Of a DNA stretch of 44,657 nucleotides, positions 15,889-22,487 are shown in pieces (the first letter of the stretch is position 1; each line of letters opens with the position of its first letter). Source of the stretch: Verrucomicrobiota bacterium (GTDB taxonomy: Bacteria > Verrucomicrobiota > Verrucomicrobiia > Limisphaerales > UBA9464); assembly GCA_016871615.1 (NCBI GenBank), contig VHCX01000026.1, positions 1 through 44,657 on the forward strand. The letters are read 5' to 3'. A model generated the notes under the pieces. That model was given only the letters and a program-made list of their open reading frames with translations, was not told the DNA's origin and did no database searches. Both the position numbers and the translations under genes were made by a program.

Positions 15889-17157
15889 TCAGGCGAAGGT
15901 GTTCTTCCGGTAGGCACCCATGGCCGGGGCATCCGGGTTCACCTCGGGGCCGAAGTAGCGCAGGCAGACCAGGGGCTCGGTCTCGCTGGTGTTCTCGAAG
16001 GTCACACCCGCCTTCGCGCCGTCTTCGGTGCAGAAGTATTCGTCCTCGGTCAGCTCGTGGAAGCGGATGAGCTTCGGGCTGTTCAACGGCAGTCCGTTGA
16101 TCTTGCCGCTGCCCTGCACGCAGATGAGGCCGTAGGCGCCGTTGTCTTGGATGGTGGCCTTCATGCCCGGGTCCACCGTGAGTTCCTTGGCGGTGAACAG
16201 CTGCTCACCATCGACCTTGCCGTACACGATCCAGCGGTCCACGAAGCCTTCCTTGCGGGTGTCGGCCACCGGCACCGGTTCGAGGTAGTGGTTGTCCTTG
16301 AAGTTCGGGTCGACGTTCTTGTCCCAGTCGAGCTGCTCGACGATGAAGTCGAGGTCCTGATGGTACTTCTTGGGCATGTCCTTCACCAAGAGGCTCCAGG
16401 GCACGTAGCGGCCCTCGACCATGCTCTGGTACATGCCGAACACGTCACTGCCCCACTGCGGCTCATAGGTGCAGAGGCTGCCCGGGGCGTGGAGGATGCA
16501 GGGGTCGATCAGCCAGCCGGTGCCGGGCTTGAGGCGGTAGGCCTTGGAGAGGTCCAGGATGCCGTTGTCGCCCCGGTTCCAGTCCTCGAGGCACCTGCGC
16601 ACCTGGGCCTTGGTCGTGCCCGGCTCGAAGCCCATGAAGGTGTAGGGGAAATGGTTTCCGACGTTGTTGTGCTGGGGCGGGAAGTAGTAGCTCTCGGGCT
16701 TGCCTTCGTGGCCCACCAGCTTGGCCTGCTTGGCCGACTGGTGCATGTGGTGGGGGATGGGGCCCATGTTGTCGAAGAACTTGGAGTAGACAGGCCAGCG
16801 CCCATACTTCTTCCAGATCGACTTGCCCACCAGGGTGGCCCCGGTGTCTTCGACGGCCTGGCGCAGCGTGAAACGCTCCTTGCCGACCACCACATAGCTC
16901 AGACCCTCGTCCGGGACCCGCCCTTCGTTGGCGGCCTCGGTCGTCGAGGCGAACCAGCGTTCATCGATGCCGCCGCGGTTGGCACCGTACGCGTAGGTGT
17001 CGTCCGGGTGGAGCTTGAGGCGGAGGCCCGGCTGCAGGAAGGCGCGCGGGACCCAGGCGGGCGCGAGGCGGAGCAGGCCGCCGGTGCGTGAAAGTTCGCT
17101 TTCGACCCTGAACTGGGTGTTTTTCCGGAGGGTCTTCAGTTGCGTGACAGTGTTCAT
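15889..17157 (-). CDS. Two-domain cupin, mannose-6-phosphate isomerase-like
   Basis: 422 aa from the ATG at 17155-17157; a longer frame upstream is not supported. The N-terminal cupin has a metal-site-like segment PIPHHMHQSAKQAKLVGHEG followed by ESYYFPPQ, then GNHFPYTFMGFEPGTTK and a helical insert (VRRCLEDWNRGDNGILDLSKAY). This architecture recalls type I phosphomannose isomerases. A second cupin lies near the C-terminus (YGLICVQGSGKINGLPLNSPKLIRFHELTEDEYF). The predicted role is sugar-phosphate isomerisation or sugar binding, but the substrate is unproven. It lies 213 nt downstream of the full flagellin frame on the same strand; no terminator was seen between them, so co-transcription is possible. 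Confidence 0.72.
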   Translation of the reverse strand: MNTVTQLKTLRKNTQFRVESELSRTGGLLRLAPAWVPRAFLQPGLRLKLHPDDTYAYGANRGGIDERWFASTTEAANEGRVPDEGLSYVVVGKERFTLRQAVEDTGATLVGKSIWKKYGRWPVYSKFFDNMGPIPHHMHQSAKQAKLVGHEGKPESYYFPPQHNNVGNHFPYTFMGFEPGTTKAQVRRCLEDWNRGDNGILDLSKAYRLKPGTGWLIDPCILHAPGSLCTYEPQWGSDVFGMYQSMVEGRYVPWSLLVKDMPKKYHQDLDFIVEQLDWDKNVDPNFKDNHYLEPVPVADTRKEGFVDRWIVYGKVDGEQLFTAKELTVDPGMKATIQDNGAYGLICVQGSGKINGLPLNSPKLIRFHELTEDEYFCTEDGAKAGVTFENTSETEPLVCLRYFGPEVNPDAPAMGAYRKNTFA

Positions 17158-17370
17158 CGACAGGCTTTTCAGATTTGGTCCCCCTCGACGGTCGACGGGC
17201 TTCCGGCACAAGACTGCCCTACGTGCCGCGATCGGCGAAGGAACGACGAACAATAGTCGCGACGGATGGTCTCGGGCCAAGGGAAATCCTAGCACGAGGC
17301 TGAGGAACGGAAGGCTCATCCGCCTGTTGGACCCTTCGCGGTCGCCTGATCCGACGCGGGCTGCGTTGTT

Positions 17371-17547
17371 TCAGTTCGGCAGCAACCGGAGGACGCCCTG
17401 CGAGAGCTGGTTGGCCTGGGCGAGCATGGCGGTGGTGGTCTGGTTGAGGATGTTCTGCTTGGAGAACTCGGTGCTTTCGGTCGCGACGTTGACGTCCTTG
17501 ATGGCGGAGGTTGCGGCCGAGACTGTCTCGGTGGTCGCCGCGAGGTA
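17371..17547 (-). pseudogene. Flagellin C-terminal D0/D1 segment beyond the in-frame amber codon
   Basis: Reading past the TAG at 17548-17550 in the same frame gives 58 more residues and a TGA at 17371-17373. The peptide starts YLAATTETVSAATSAIKD and continues NVATESTEFSKQNILNQ, then TAMLAQANQLSQGVLRLLPN. This is the classic flagellin C-terminus (compare the usual S-A-x-S-x-I-x-D-x-D-x-A-x-E and MLAQANQ). The frame and length are those of an intact gene, so only the one codon is wrong. Either the gene carries a nonsense mutation, the TAG is read through, or the base call is an error. Confidence 0.85.
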
Positions 17548-18189
17548 CTACGAGGCCATGTTGAGACGGGATTGGTTGGCACCGAGCAAGGCCCGGTCGG
17601 CGGCCAGCTGGTCGATCGCGGTGCGGATGCTGGCGATCGCGGTCGTTGCGGCTCCGGTGGTCGCGATGTTGGTGGCGGACTGGGTGACCGCGTTGTAGGT
17701 GGTCGAGGTCGCCCCGAGGTCGATGCCTGTCATCGTGAGGGTGGTTCCCTCCGGATCGATCACCGACGAAAGGCCGGACGACGAGAACAGGGAGACCCCG
17801 TTGAACTCCTTGGTTGCGATGTCCGTGATGAAGCTCTTGAGCTGCAAGAACTCGCTGTTGTATAGGTCCCGCTCGGCGTTGGCCTTGGTGCCGTCGAGCG
17901 AGAGCATGGCCAGCTCGCTCATGCGGTTGAGCGTCTTGGCGACGCGCTTGAGGTAACCGTCCTGGGTGATCGAGAAGGACTGGGCGTTCGCGACGTTATC
18001 CTTGGCGGAGTTGGCGCGATCGAGCTTGGCGTCGAAGCGCAGGCTGATCGCAAGACCGGCGGCATCGTCGAAGGCGTTCACGATGCGTGATCCCGAGCTC
18101 AGCTTGGCCAAGGACTTCGTCAGCGCGGCCGACGTCCTGGTGAGGTCCTTGGCGGCTAATTGCGCCGCCAAGTTGGAACTGGTGATCAT
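17548..18189 (-). CDS. fliC: Flagellin, cut short by an in-frame TAG
   Basis: Filament subunit exported by the flagellar type III system. The 213-aa open part carries the N-terminal D0/D1 region (residues 1-140: LTKSLAKLSSGSRIVNAFDDAAGLAISLRFDAKL, the LSSGSRI and DDAAGLAIS hallmarks, then TKEFNGVSLFS), a short variable middle and the start of the C-terminal D1 helix (ALLGANQSRLNMAS). It then stops at TAG (17548-17550). The remaining 58 residues are intact in frame to 17371, so the whole gene would encode 272 residues counting the TAG position, a compact flagellin. Without the C-terminal D0 helix the subunit should not polymerise. The ATG overlaps the csrA stop (ATGA); no Shine-Dalgarno sequence is visible. 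Confidence 0.93.
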   Translation of the reverse strand: MITSSNLAAQLAAKDLTRTSAALTKSLAKLSSGSRIVNAFDDAAGLAISLRFDAKLDRANSAKDNVANAQSFSITQDGYLKRVAKTLNRMSELAMLSLDGTKANAERDLYNSEFLQLKSFITDIATKEFNGVSLFSSSGLSSVIDPEGTTLTMTGIDLGATSTTYNAVTQSATNIATTGAATTAIASIRTAIDQLAADRALLGANQSRLNMAS

Positions 18190-18527
18190 ACAGTTCTACT
18201 GTGCTTTTGGTTGGCGGCAGGACTGAAATCGGAAGGGGCCGCAGACAGGATCGCGTCGGACGGTTTGGAAGGCAGGGAGGGCTTGGAGGCCAGGAGTGAC
18301 TTGCCCTGGGGACCGAGGAGCGGGGGAATCTGGCCGTGGGGGGCGCGCGTCGCCGCCTCGCGGTTGGCGCGCTGGATCTCCTCGTAGACCTCCTGACGGT
18401 GTACGGGGATGCTCGAGGGGGCCTCGATGCCCACCTTATCCGTGTCGCCGTCGGTGCGGATGATCTTGACGACGATCCGACCGTCGATGATGACGCTCTC
18501 CCCGGTTTTTCTTGAAAGTATCAGCAT
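18186..18527 (-). CDS. csrA: Translational regulator CsrA with an extended C-terminus
   Basis: Dimeric RNA-binding protein that blocks ribosome access at GGA-containing hairpins; in bacteria with FliW it represses flagellin translation. 113 aa against the usual 60-75. The canonical domain fills residues 1-60: MLILSRKTGESVIIDG, KVGIEAP and VHRQEVYEEIQ, where the Arg in VHR is the RNA-contacting residue by homology. The extra 53 residues are Ser/Pro/Ala-rich and probably disordered. FliW-partnered CsrAs commonly have a lengthened C-terminus that binds FliW; whether this tail does is unknown. The start ATG 18525-18527 has a strong AAGGAAGG site 5 nt upstream. The stop is fused to the flagellin ATG, so the tail codons double as the flagellin leader. 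Confidence 0.95.
   Translation of the reverse strand: MLILSRKTGESVIIDGRIVVKIIRTDGDTDKVGIEAPSSIPVHRQEVYEEIQRANREAATRAPHGQIPPLLGPQGKSLLASKPSLPSKPSDAILSAAPSDFSPAANQKHSRTV
18187..18202 (-). promoter_or_regulatory. Hairpin abutting the flagellin start codon
   Basis: On the transcript, ACAGT-AGA-ACTGT (18190-18202) forms a 5-bp stem whose last base touches the flagellin ATG (18187-18189). No AGGAGG-like site and no GGA triplet occurs in the preceding 40 nt, so direct CsrA binding of the usual kind is not evident. The start probably depends on ribosomes finishing csrA. Confidence 0.4.
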
Positions 18528-18563
18528 GGCACCTTCCTTGGTTCGTGGACTCCTCGTGGCGTT

Positions 18564-18980
18564 TCAGGACGTTCGGATCGGATGCTTGATCGCGCAGTCC
18601 TGCTGGCTGAGCACCAACTGCTTGCCGATCATCGTGTGGCGGTTGATCACGACCGGCCCCTTGAGGTTGACCGTCGCGGAGCCATCGGACTTGAGGGTCA
18701 CGATGTTGAGGACCAGGGCGTCGTTCGGATTGCGGATCTCGAGGAAGTCCGCATCCTCATCGCTCAGTTCCGGGGCATAGTCGGGGAGCATCAAGTTGGG
18801 TGGGACCATCAGGAAGGCAAGATCCTCCCCCTCGGGAACGGCCAACCATAGGAAGGGTTCCTGATCGGGCTTCGTGACGAGCGAGTAGGTCTTGATGCGC
18901 TCGAAGCCGAGCAAGCCCAAGGGCAACTGGACCTGGACCTGCAGGGTCTTGGTGATGTCAATTTCTGCGACGCTACTCAT
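18564..18980 (-). CDS. fliW: Flagellar assembly factor FliW
   Basis: FliW binds either flagellin or CsrA; free FliW removes CsrA from flagellin mRNA, so secretion of flagellin is sensed and synthesis adjusted. 138 aa, the usual size. Family features: VQLPLGLLGFERIKTYSLV near the N-terminus, FLWLAVPEGEDLAFLMVPP, and the C-terminal run VNLKGPVVINRHTMIGKQLV ending QDCAIKHPI. The start ATG 18978-18980 is the only one that fits. A longer frame upstream is not conserved. It is the first gene of fliW-csrA-flagellin, 36 nt ahead of csrA. All other flagellar genes must lie elsewhere. Confidence 0.94.
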   Translation of the reverse strand: MSSVAEIDITKTLQVQVQLPLGLLGFERIKTYSLVTKPDQEPFLWLAVPEGEDLAFLMVPPNLMLPDYAPELSDEDADFLEIRNPNDALVLNIVTLKSDGSATVNLKGPVVINRHTMIGKQLVLSQQDCAIKHPIRTS

Positions 18981-18994
18981 GGCGAGATCCCGTG

Positions 18995-19010
18995 AGCACC
19001 GGGCGTGCCA
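18995..19010 (-). promoter_or_regulatory. Sigma-54-like promoter element upstream of fliW
   Basis: On the minus strand the sequence tggcacgcccggtgct matches the sigma-54 consensus TGGCAC-N5-TTGCW at 10 of 11 defined positions (G for the first T), with the invariant GG and GC correctly spaced. The predicted start would be near 18984, only about 4 nt before the fliW ATG, which is unusually short. It could be chance; flagellar genes are often sigma-54 controlled, which raises its prior. Confidence 0.35.
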
Positions 19011-19036
19011 GCCTCTGGATCGTGCCAAAAAACGCG

Positions 19037-19103
19037 GTTTTTGCCGCTTGCCGGACTGAAACGTCCCATTTGTTCCCTGAAAACAAGAGGGTGCGGCAAA
19101 AAC
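19037..19103. repeat. 11-bp inverted repeat in the fliW/ceramidase divergent gap
   Basis: Arms gtttttgccgc (19037-19047) and gcggcaaaaac (19093-19103) are exact reverse complements, 45 nt apart. They are the A/T-richest patches of a 233-nt divergent intergenic region (18981-19213). A local 6-bp stem (aaaaac/gttttt, 19027-19042) overlaps the first arm. Could be a paired regulator site or an RNA hairpin. Confidence 0.5.
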
Positions 19104-19213
19104 GACCGGCACCGATGTCACCCGGGCAACCGGGTTCCGAGGGGGAGGTTTTTCCGGGGGAACCGGCTTCCCGGGACTGGATATCCGGTGGCTTCCGGGG
19201 AACACTTCCTGGG

Positions 19214-20635
19214 ATGATTTCCCGTTGGCGCCCGTGGGTGAGGGGATTCTCCGGGCTTTTGGCCGCGGGGGTCACGGTACTTCTGGCCGTGCTAGGCCCG
19301 GTCGATGAGCCCGCCCCCTGGCCGGGTCAGCCTGCAAGAATCTCCGCCCAGGCGGCCCTTGCGGCCCAGCGCGCGTCCGCTCGGGTCGAGGTCGGCCCGC
19401 CCCGGGCTGGTTGGGCGCGTGCCCGCCTCACGCCGACCCTCGGTGCACCGTCCGACGACGGCCGATCGGGTCGTTTCCGCGAACTCCCCCTGGCCGGCTA
19501 TGGCGCGAGGCGGGGTCGACCCGCCTCCGGGGTGCAGCAGGACCTCTGGACCAAGGCCTTGGCCCTCGGGGTGGGCGGCCAGAGGGTTGTCCTGATCGCC
19601 TCGGACCTTCTCATCGTGCCGAGGGAGGTGGCCGAGGAGGTCTTGGGCCAACTGGCGATCGACCCGGGCCTGCGGAGGGATCAGGTGTACTTCACGGCGA
19701 CCCACACCCACGGAAGCCTTGGCGGCTGGGGGGAAGGATGGGTGGCAGAGCAGTTCGGGGGCGCCTACGTCCCGGAGGTCCGGATCTGGCTGGCGCTCCG
19801 GCTGACCGAGGTTGCCCGGCAAGCGATCGCCGGGATGGGACCGGCGCGTCTTGGGTTCGATGCCTTCGCGGCACCCGATGGTGTCCGCAATCGGCTCGTG
19901 GGGGAGCTTGGTGGCGTGGATGCCGAATTCGCCTTCCTCAGGATCCGTCGCGACGACGGACAGGAGGCCCTCTGGGGAAGCTACGGCGCCCACGCGACCG
20001 TGCTCGGGGCGGGTGAGATGCGCTTCCATGGCGACTACCCGGGCGTCTGGCAGGAGGCCGTCGAGTCGGCCACCGGCGGGATGGCCCTCTTCGCCGCCGG
20101 CGCCGTCGGAAGCCATGGCCCCCGGACGACGCAGCCGGGGTGGGAGGGCGCGCGCCAGTTGGGCGAATCGCTGGCCCGGCGGACGGTCGAGCGCAGCCGC
20201 GCGTGCCGCCTCGAGTCCGAGGTGGCGCTGGGCTCGGCCTCGGTGACCTTCGCGCTGCCTCCATTACGGGTGCGCCTCGGCGACCATCTGAGGCTGCGGG
20301 AGTGGGCGGCCGGCCGCCTGCTGCCGGTCTCCGATCGGACGACCCTCCAGGGTCTGCGCATCGGACCATGGGTCTGGCTGTCGACCCCGTGCGACTTCTC
20401 CGGCGAACTGGCTCTTGATCTCAAGGAGCGTGCGCGGTCGGTCGGCCTCCGGTGCGCGGTCACCAGCTTCAATGGCGACTACCTCGGCTATGTCATCCCC
20501 ACCCGTTACGCCTCGATGGACAGCTACGAGTCCCGGACCATGTCCTTCTATGGGCCGGTGCTGACCGAAGGTTTCCTCGAGACGCTGGAAGGTCTGATGG
20601 ACCTGTTGGGGACCTCCCCGGGTCCGGGGCGTTGA
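19214..20635 (+). CDS. Neutral/alkaline ceramidase-like protein, membrane-anchored or exported
   Basis: 473 aa from ATG 19214. A basic N-terminus (MISRWRPWVRG) and a hydrophobic helix (FSGLLAAGVTVLLAVLG, residues 12-28) give a signal peptide or anchor, so it acts outside the cytoplasm. The body has the N-terminal ceramidase fold: ARLTPTLG, PLAGYGARRG, VVLIASDLLIV, YFTATHTHGSLGGWG (Zn-binding THTH motif), SYGAHATVLGAGEMRFHGDYPG and GAVGSHGP. The last may stand where ceramidases have the amidase motif GDVSPN. The C-terminal immunoglobulin-like domain of full neutral ceramidases is absent. Many verrucomicrobial relatives are unassigned hydrolases, so N-acylsphingosine may not be its substrate. 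It may start further upstream in frame, but the ATG before the helix fits best. Confidence 0.78.
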   Translation: MISRWRPWVRGFSGLLAAGVTVLLAVLGPVDEPAPWPGQPARISAQAALAAQRASARVEVGPPRAGWARARLTPTLGAPSDDGRSGRFRELPLAGYGARRGRPASGVQQDLWTKALALGVGGQRVVLIASDLLIVPREVAEEVLGQLAIDPGLRRDQVYFTATHTHGSLGGWGEGWVAEQFGGAYVPEVRIWLALRLTEVARQAIAGMGPARLGFDAFAAPDGVRNRLVGELGGVDAEFAFLRIRRDDGQEALWGSYGAHATVLGAGEMRFHGDYPGVWQEAVESATGGMALFAAGAVGSHGPRTTQPGWEGARQLGESLARRTVERSRACRLESEVALGSASVTFALPPLRVRLGDHLRLREWAAGRLLPVSDRTTLQGLRIGPWVWLSTPCDFSGELALDLKERARSVGLRCAVTSFNGDYLGYVIPTRYASMDSYESRTMSFYGPVLTEGFLETLEGLMDLLGTSPGPGR

Positions 20636-20642
20636 CCCGGCC

Positions 20643-20663
20643 GGACCCCGTGCGGAGGGGTCC
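20643..20663 (+). terminator. GC hairpin after the ceramidase-like gene
   Basis: Arms ggacccc (20643-20649) and ggggtcc (20657-20663) pair perfectly over a 7-nt loop, 7 nt past the stop codon. There is no T-run. Its position just after the gene and before the separate SRP RNA promoter supports a role in ending the transcript. Confidence 0.4.
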
Positions 20664-20758
20664 CGGGGCAGGCGCTTCCCGCTGGCGGCGCCCTCCGCGA
20701 TCCGGGCCGCCGTGCCGTTCCCTCCCACCGGGCGTCATCCCGATTGCGGGAATTCCCC

Positions 20759-20788
20759 TTGTTCCGTCCCGAGACCTCGGCCTAGGTT
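20759..20788 (+). promoter_or_regulatory. Putative sigma-70 promoter of the SRP RNA gene
   Basis: A TTGTTC hexamer (20759-20764), an 18-nt spacer and TAGGTT (20783-20788). The predicted start, 7 nt past the -10 box, falls on base 20795, the first base of the SRP RNA closing stem. The boxes match only moderately, but that agreement supports it. Confidence 0.5.
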
Positions 20789-20794
20789 GCCCGC

Positions 20795-20885
20795 GCCAGG
20801 GCCCATGGAACTCGGGCTGGTGAACCCCGCCAGGGCCGGAAGGCAGCAACGGTGCCTGCCCCGCGTCTGCCGTGGGTACCCTGGC
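20795..20885 (+). ncRNA. ffs: Signal recognition particle RNA, small bacterial type (4.5S)
   Basis: RNA scaffold of the bacterial SRP; with Ffh it targets nascent membrane proteins to FtsY. The diagnostic apical domain is present: ggtgaaccccgccagg, then ggccggaaggcagcaac, which holds the GGAAGGCAGCAAC asymmetric loop and Ffh-binding internal loop with its GGAA tetraloop. The closing helix pairs gccagggcccatgg (from 20795) with ccgtgggtaccctggc (to 20885), with small bulges. About 91 nt, normal for the Alu-less bacterial form. Ends are taken from the limits of pairing and may be off by a few bases. It lies between the ceramidase-like gene and the photolyase, and any longer photolyase frame would run through it. 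Confidence 0.95.
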
Positions 20886-20990
20886 ACTCTCGCCCCTTCC
20901 ACCCCGTTCGTTGTTTCCCTAGAAAGACGGAGCCCGAAGACGGCCAACAACCCGGTTGAACCCACCCGGCCTGGTGGCACCCTCACTCCC

Positions 20991-22448
20991 TTGAAAACGG
21001 CCCTCCATTGGTTCCGGCGCGACCTCCGCATCACCGACAACACCTCCCTCTGGCAGGCGTACACCGAAGGCAAGCAGTTGGTGAGCGTCTTCTGCTGGGA
21101 TGAGGTCATCCTGAAGTCCCCGGATGTCGGCCCGGCCCGCGTCCACTTCCTGCTCCGGTCCCTCGAGTCGTTGGCGCGCAACCTCGAGAGCCTCGGCCAC
21201 CGCCTGGTCGTGCGACAGGGCCCCCCGGAGCAGGTGATTCCCGGGCTGGCCCACGAGGTCGGGGCCGACGCGGTGTTCGTGAACCGCGACTACGAGCCCT
21301 ATTCGGTCGCCCGGGACCGACGGGTTGCCGAGGCCCTGGCCGGGCGGGCCCTCGTCCTGCGGTCCCACAAGGACTCGGTGATCCACGAGGAGCGCGAGGT
21401 GCTGACGCGCACGGGCACGGTCTTCAGCGTCTTCACGCCCTACTCACGCGCCTGGAAGGCCCGGCCGATGTCCTGGCCTGTTCCCCGGCTCGGCCCGCCC
21501 AAGGCCCCGCCTCCGGTGGTGCCCTCGCTGCCCCTCCCGGCCGACGGCCGCGAACTGGGCCATCCGCTCTCGCAGGAGGTGTTCCCCGCGGGCGAGCGTG
21601 CCGGTCTCGAGGCCCTCGACCGGTTCCTCGAGGCCCGGGTGTTCGCCTATGACCACGGGCGGAATGTCCTTTCGCTGGAACCGGGAACCTCCCAGTTGTC
21701 CCCGCATCTGCGCTTTGGGACCCTGGGCATCCGGACGGTGCTGGAACGCCTTCAGTCGGCCCGGGCGAAGGCCCCGACAGCCGCCGGGCAGAAGTCCTGC
21801 GACACCTGGCTCAGTGAATTGATCTGGCGCGAGTTCTATCTCCAGATCCTGGCCAATCACCCCCGCGTGGCCACGGGGGCGTTCCGTCCCGAGTACGAGC
21901 GGATCCAATGGGAGGGGACCGATGCCCAGTTCGAGGCCTGGTGCGCCGGGCAGACCGGATACCCCATCGTCGATGCCGCCATGCGCTGCCTGGCCTCGAC
22001 GGGATGGATGCACAACCGCCTCCGGATGATCGTGGCCATGTTCCTGACCAAGGACCTGCTGGTGTCGTGGCAGCGGGGCGAGCGTCACTTCATGCGGACC
22101 CTCGTGGACGGCGACCTCGCGGCCAACAACGGCGGGTGGCAATGGAGCGCCGGGTGCGGCACCGATGCCGCGCCGTACTTCCGGATCTTCAACCCGGTCA
22201 CGCAGGCCGAGAAATGCGATCCGGACGGGTCCTTCGTGCGACGCTGGGTGCCGGAACTGCGGGATGCACCCAAGGAATGCGTCCATGCGCCTTGGACCCG
22301 CCCGCTGTTCCTGTCGAGGACCGGCTATCCGGCGCCCATCGTCCAGCATGACGTCCAGCGGGGCCGATGCCTCGCCATGTTCAAGGCGGTCAAGGGATCG
22401 GCGGCCGAGGGAGATCCGGGATTGGCCTCGCCAGAATCGTCCGATTGA
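20991..22448 (+). CDS. phrB: Deoxyribodipyrimidine photolyase (class I CPD type)
   Basis: Light-driven repair of cyclobutane pyrimidine dimers; cytoplasmic flavoprotein; 485 aa. The N-terminal antenna domain opens with ALHWFRRDLRITDNTSL, the hallmark of the family, followed by VNRDYEPY. The C-terminal FAD domain shows ELIWREFYLQILANHPRV, GYPIVDAAMRCLASTGWMHN, RLRMIVAMFLTKDLL and GDLAANNGGWQWSAGCGTDA, then YFRIFNP. The Trp residues of the electron-transfer chain are in place (WREF, GWMHN, WQWS). The start is a TTG at 20991 (MKTALHW), the only initiator close to the conserved N-terminus; a frame extending upstream would overlap the SRP RNA. Antenna cofactor (MTHF or 8-HDF) cannot be told. Confidence 0.93.
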   Translation: MKTALHWFRRDLRITDNTSLWQAYTEGKQLVSVFCWDEVILKSPDVGPARVHFLLRSLESLARNLESLGHRLVVRQGPPEQVIPGLAHEVGADAVFVNRDYEPYSVARDRRVAEALAGRALVLRSHKDSVIHEEREVLTRTGTVFSVFTPYSRAWKARPMSWPVPRLGPPKAPPPVVPSLPLPADGRELGHPLSQEVFPAGERAGLEALDRFLEARVFAYDHGRNVLSLEPGTSQLSPHLRFGTLGIRTVLERLQSARAKAPTAAGQKSCDTWLSELIWREFYLQILANHPRVATGAFRPEYERIQWEGTDAQFEAWCAGQTGYPIVDAAMRCLASTGWMHNRLRMIVAMFLTKDLLVSWQRGERHFMRTLVDGDLAANNGGWQWSAGCGTDAAPYFRIFNPVTQAEKCDPDGSFVRRWVPELRDAPKECVHAPWTRPLFLSRTGYPAPIVQHDVQRGRCLAMFKAVKGSAAEGDPGLASPESSD

Positions 22449-22487
22449 TCCGTGAAGCGATCCTGCGACCATGCTCAGAGACCACCC

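Noticed and set aside
17158-17370. Promoter or terminator between flagellin and the cupin gene
   Set aside because: No convincing hairpin with T-run or -35/-10 pair was found, so the transcript boundary is left open.
20712-20990. An N-terminal extension of the photolyase
   Set aside because: It would translate through the SRP RNA, and photolyases begin a few residues before the HWFRRDLR segment, so the TTG at 20991 is preferred.
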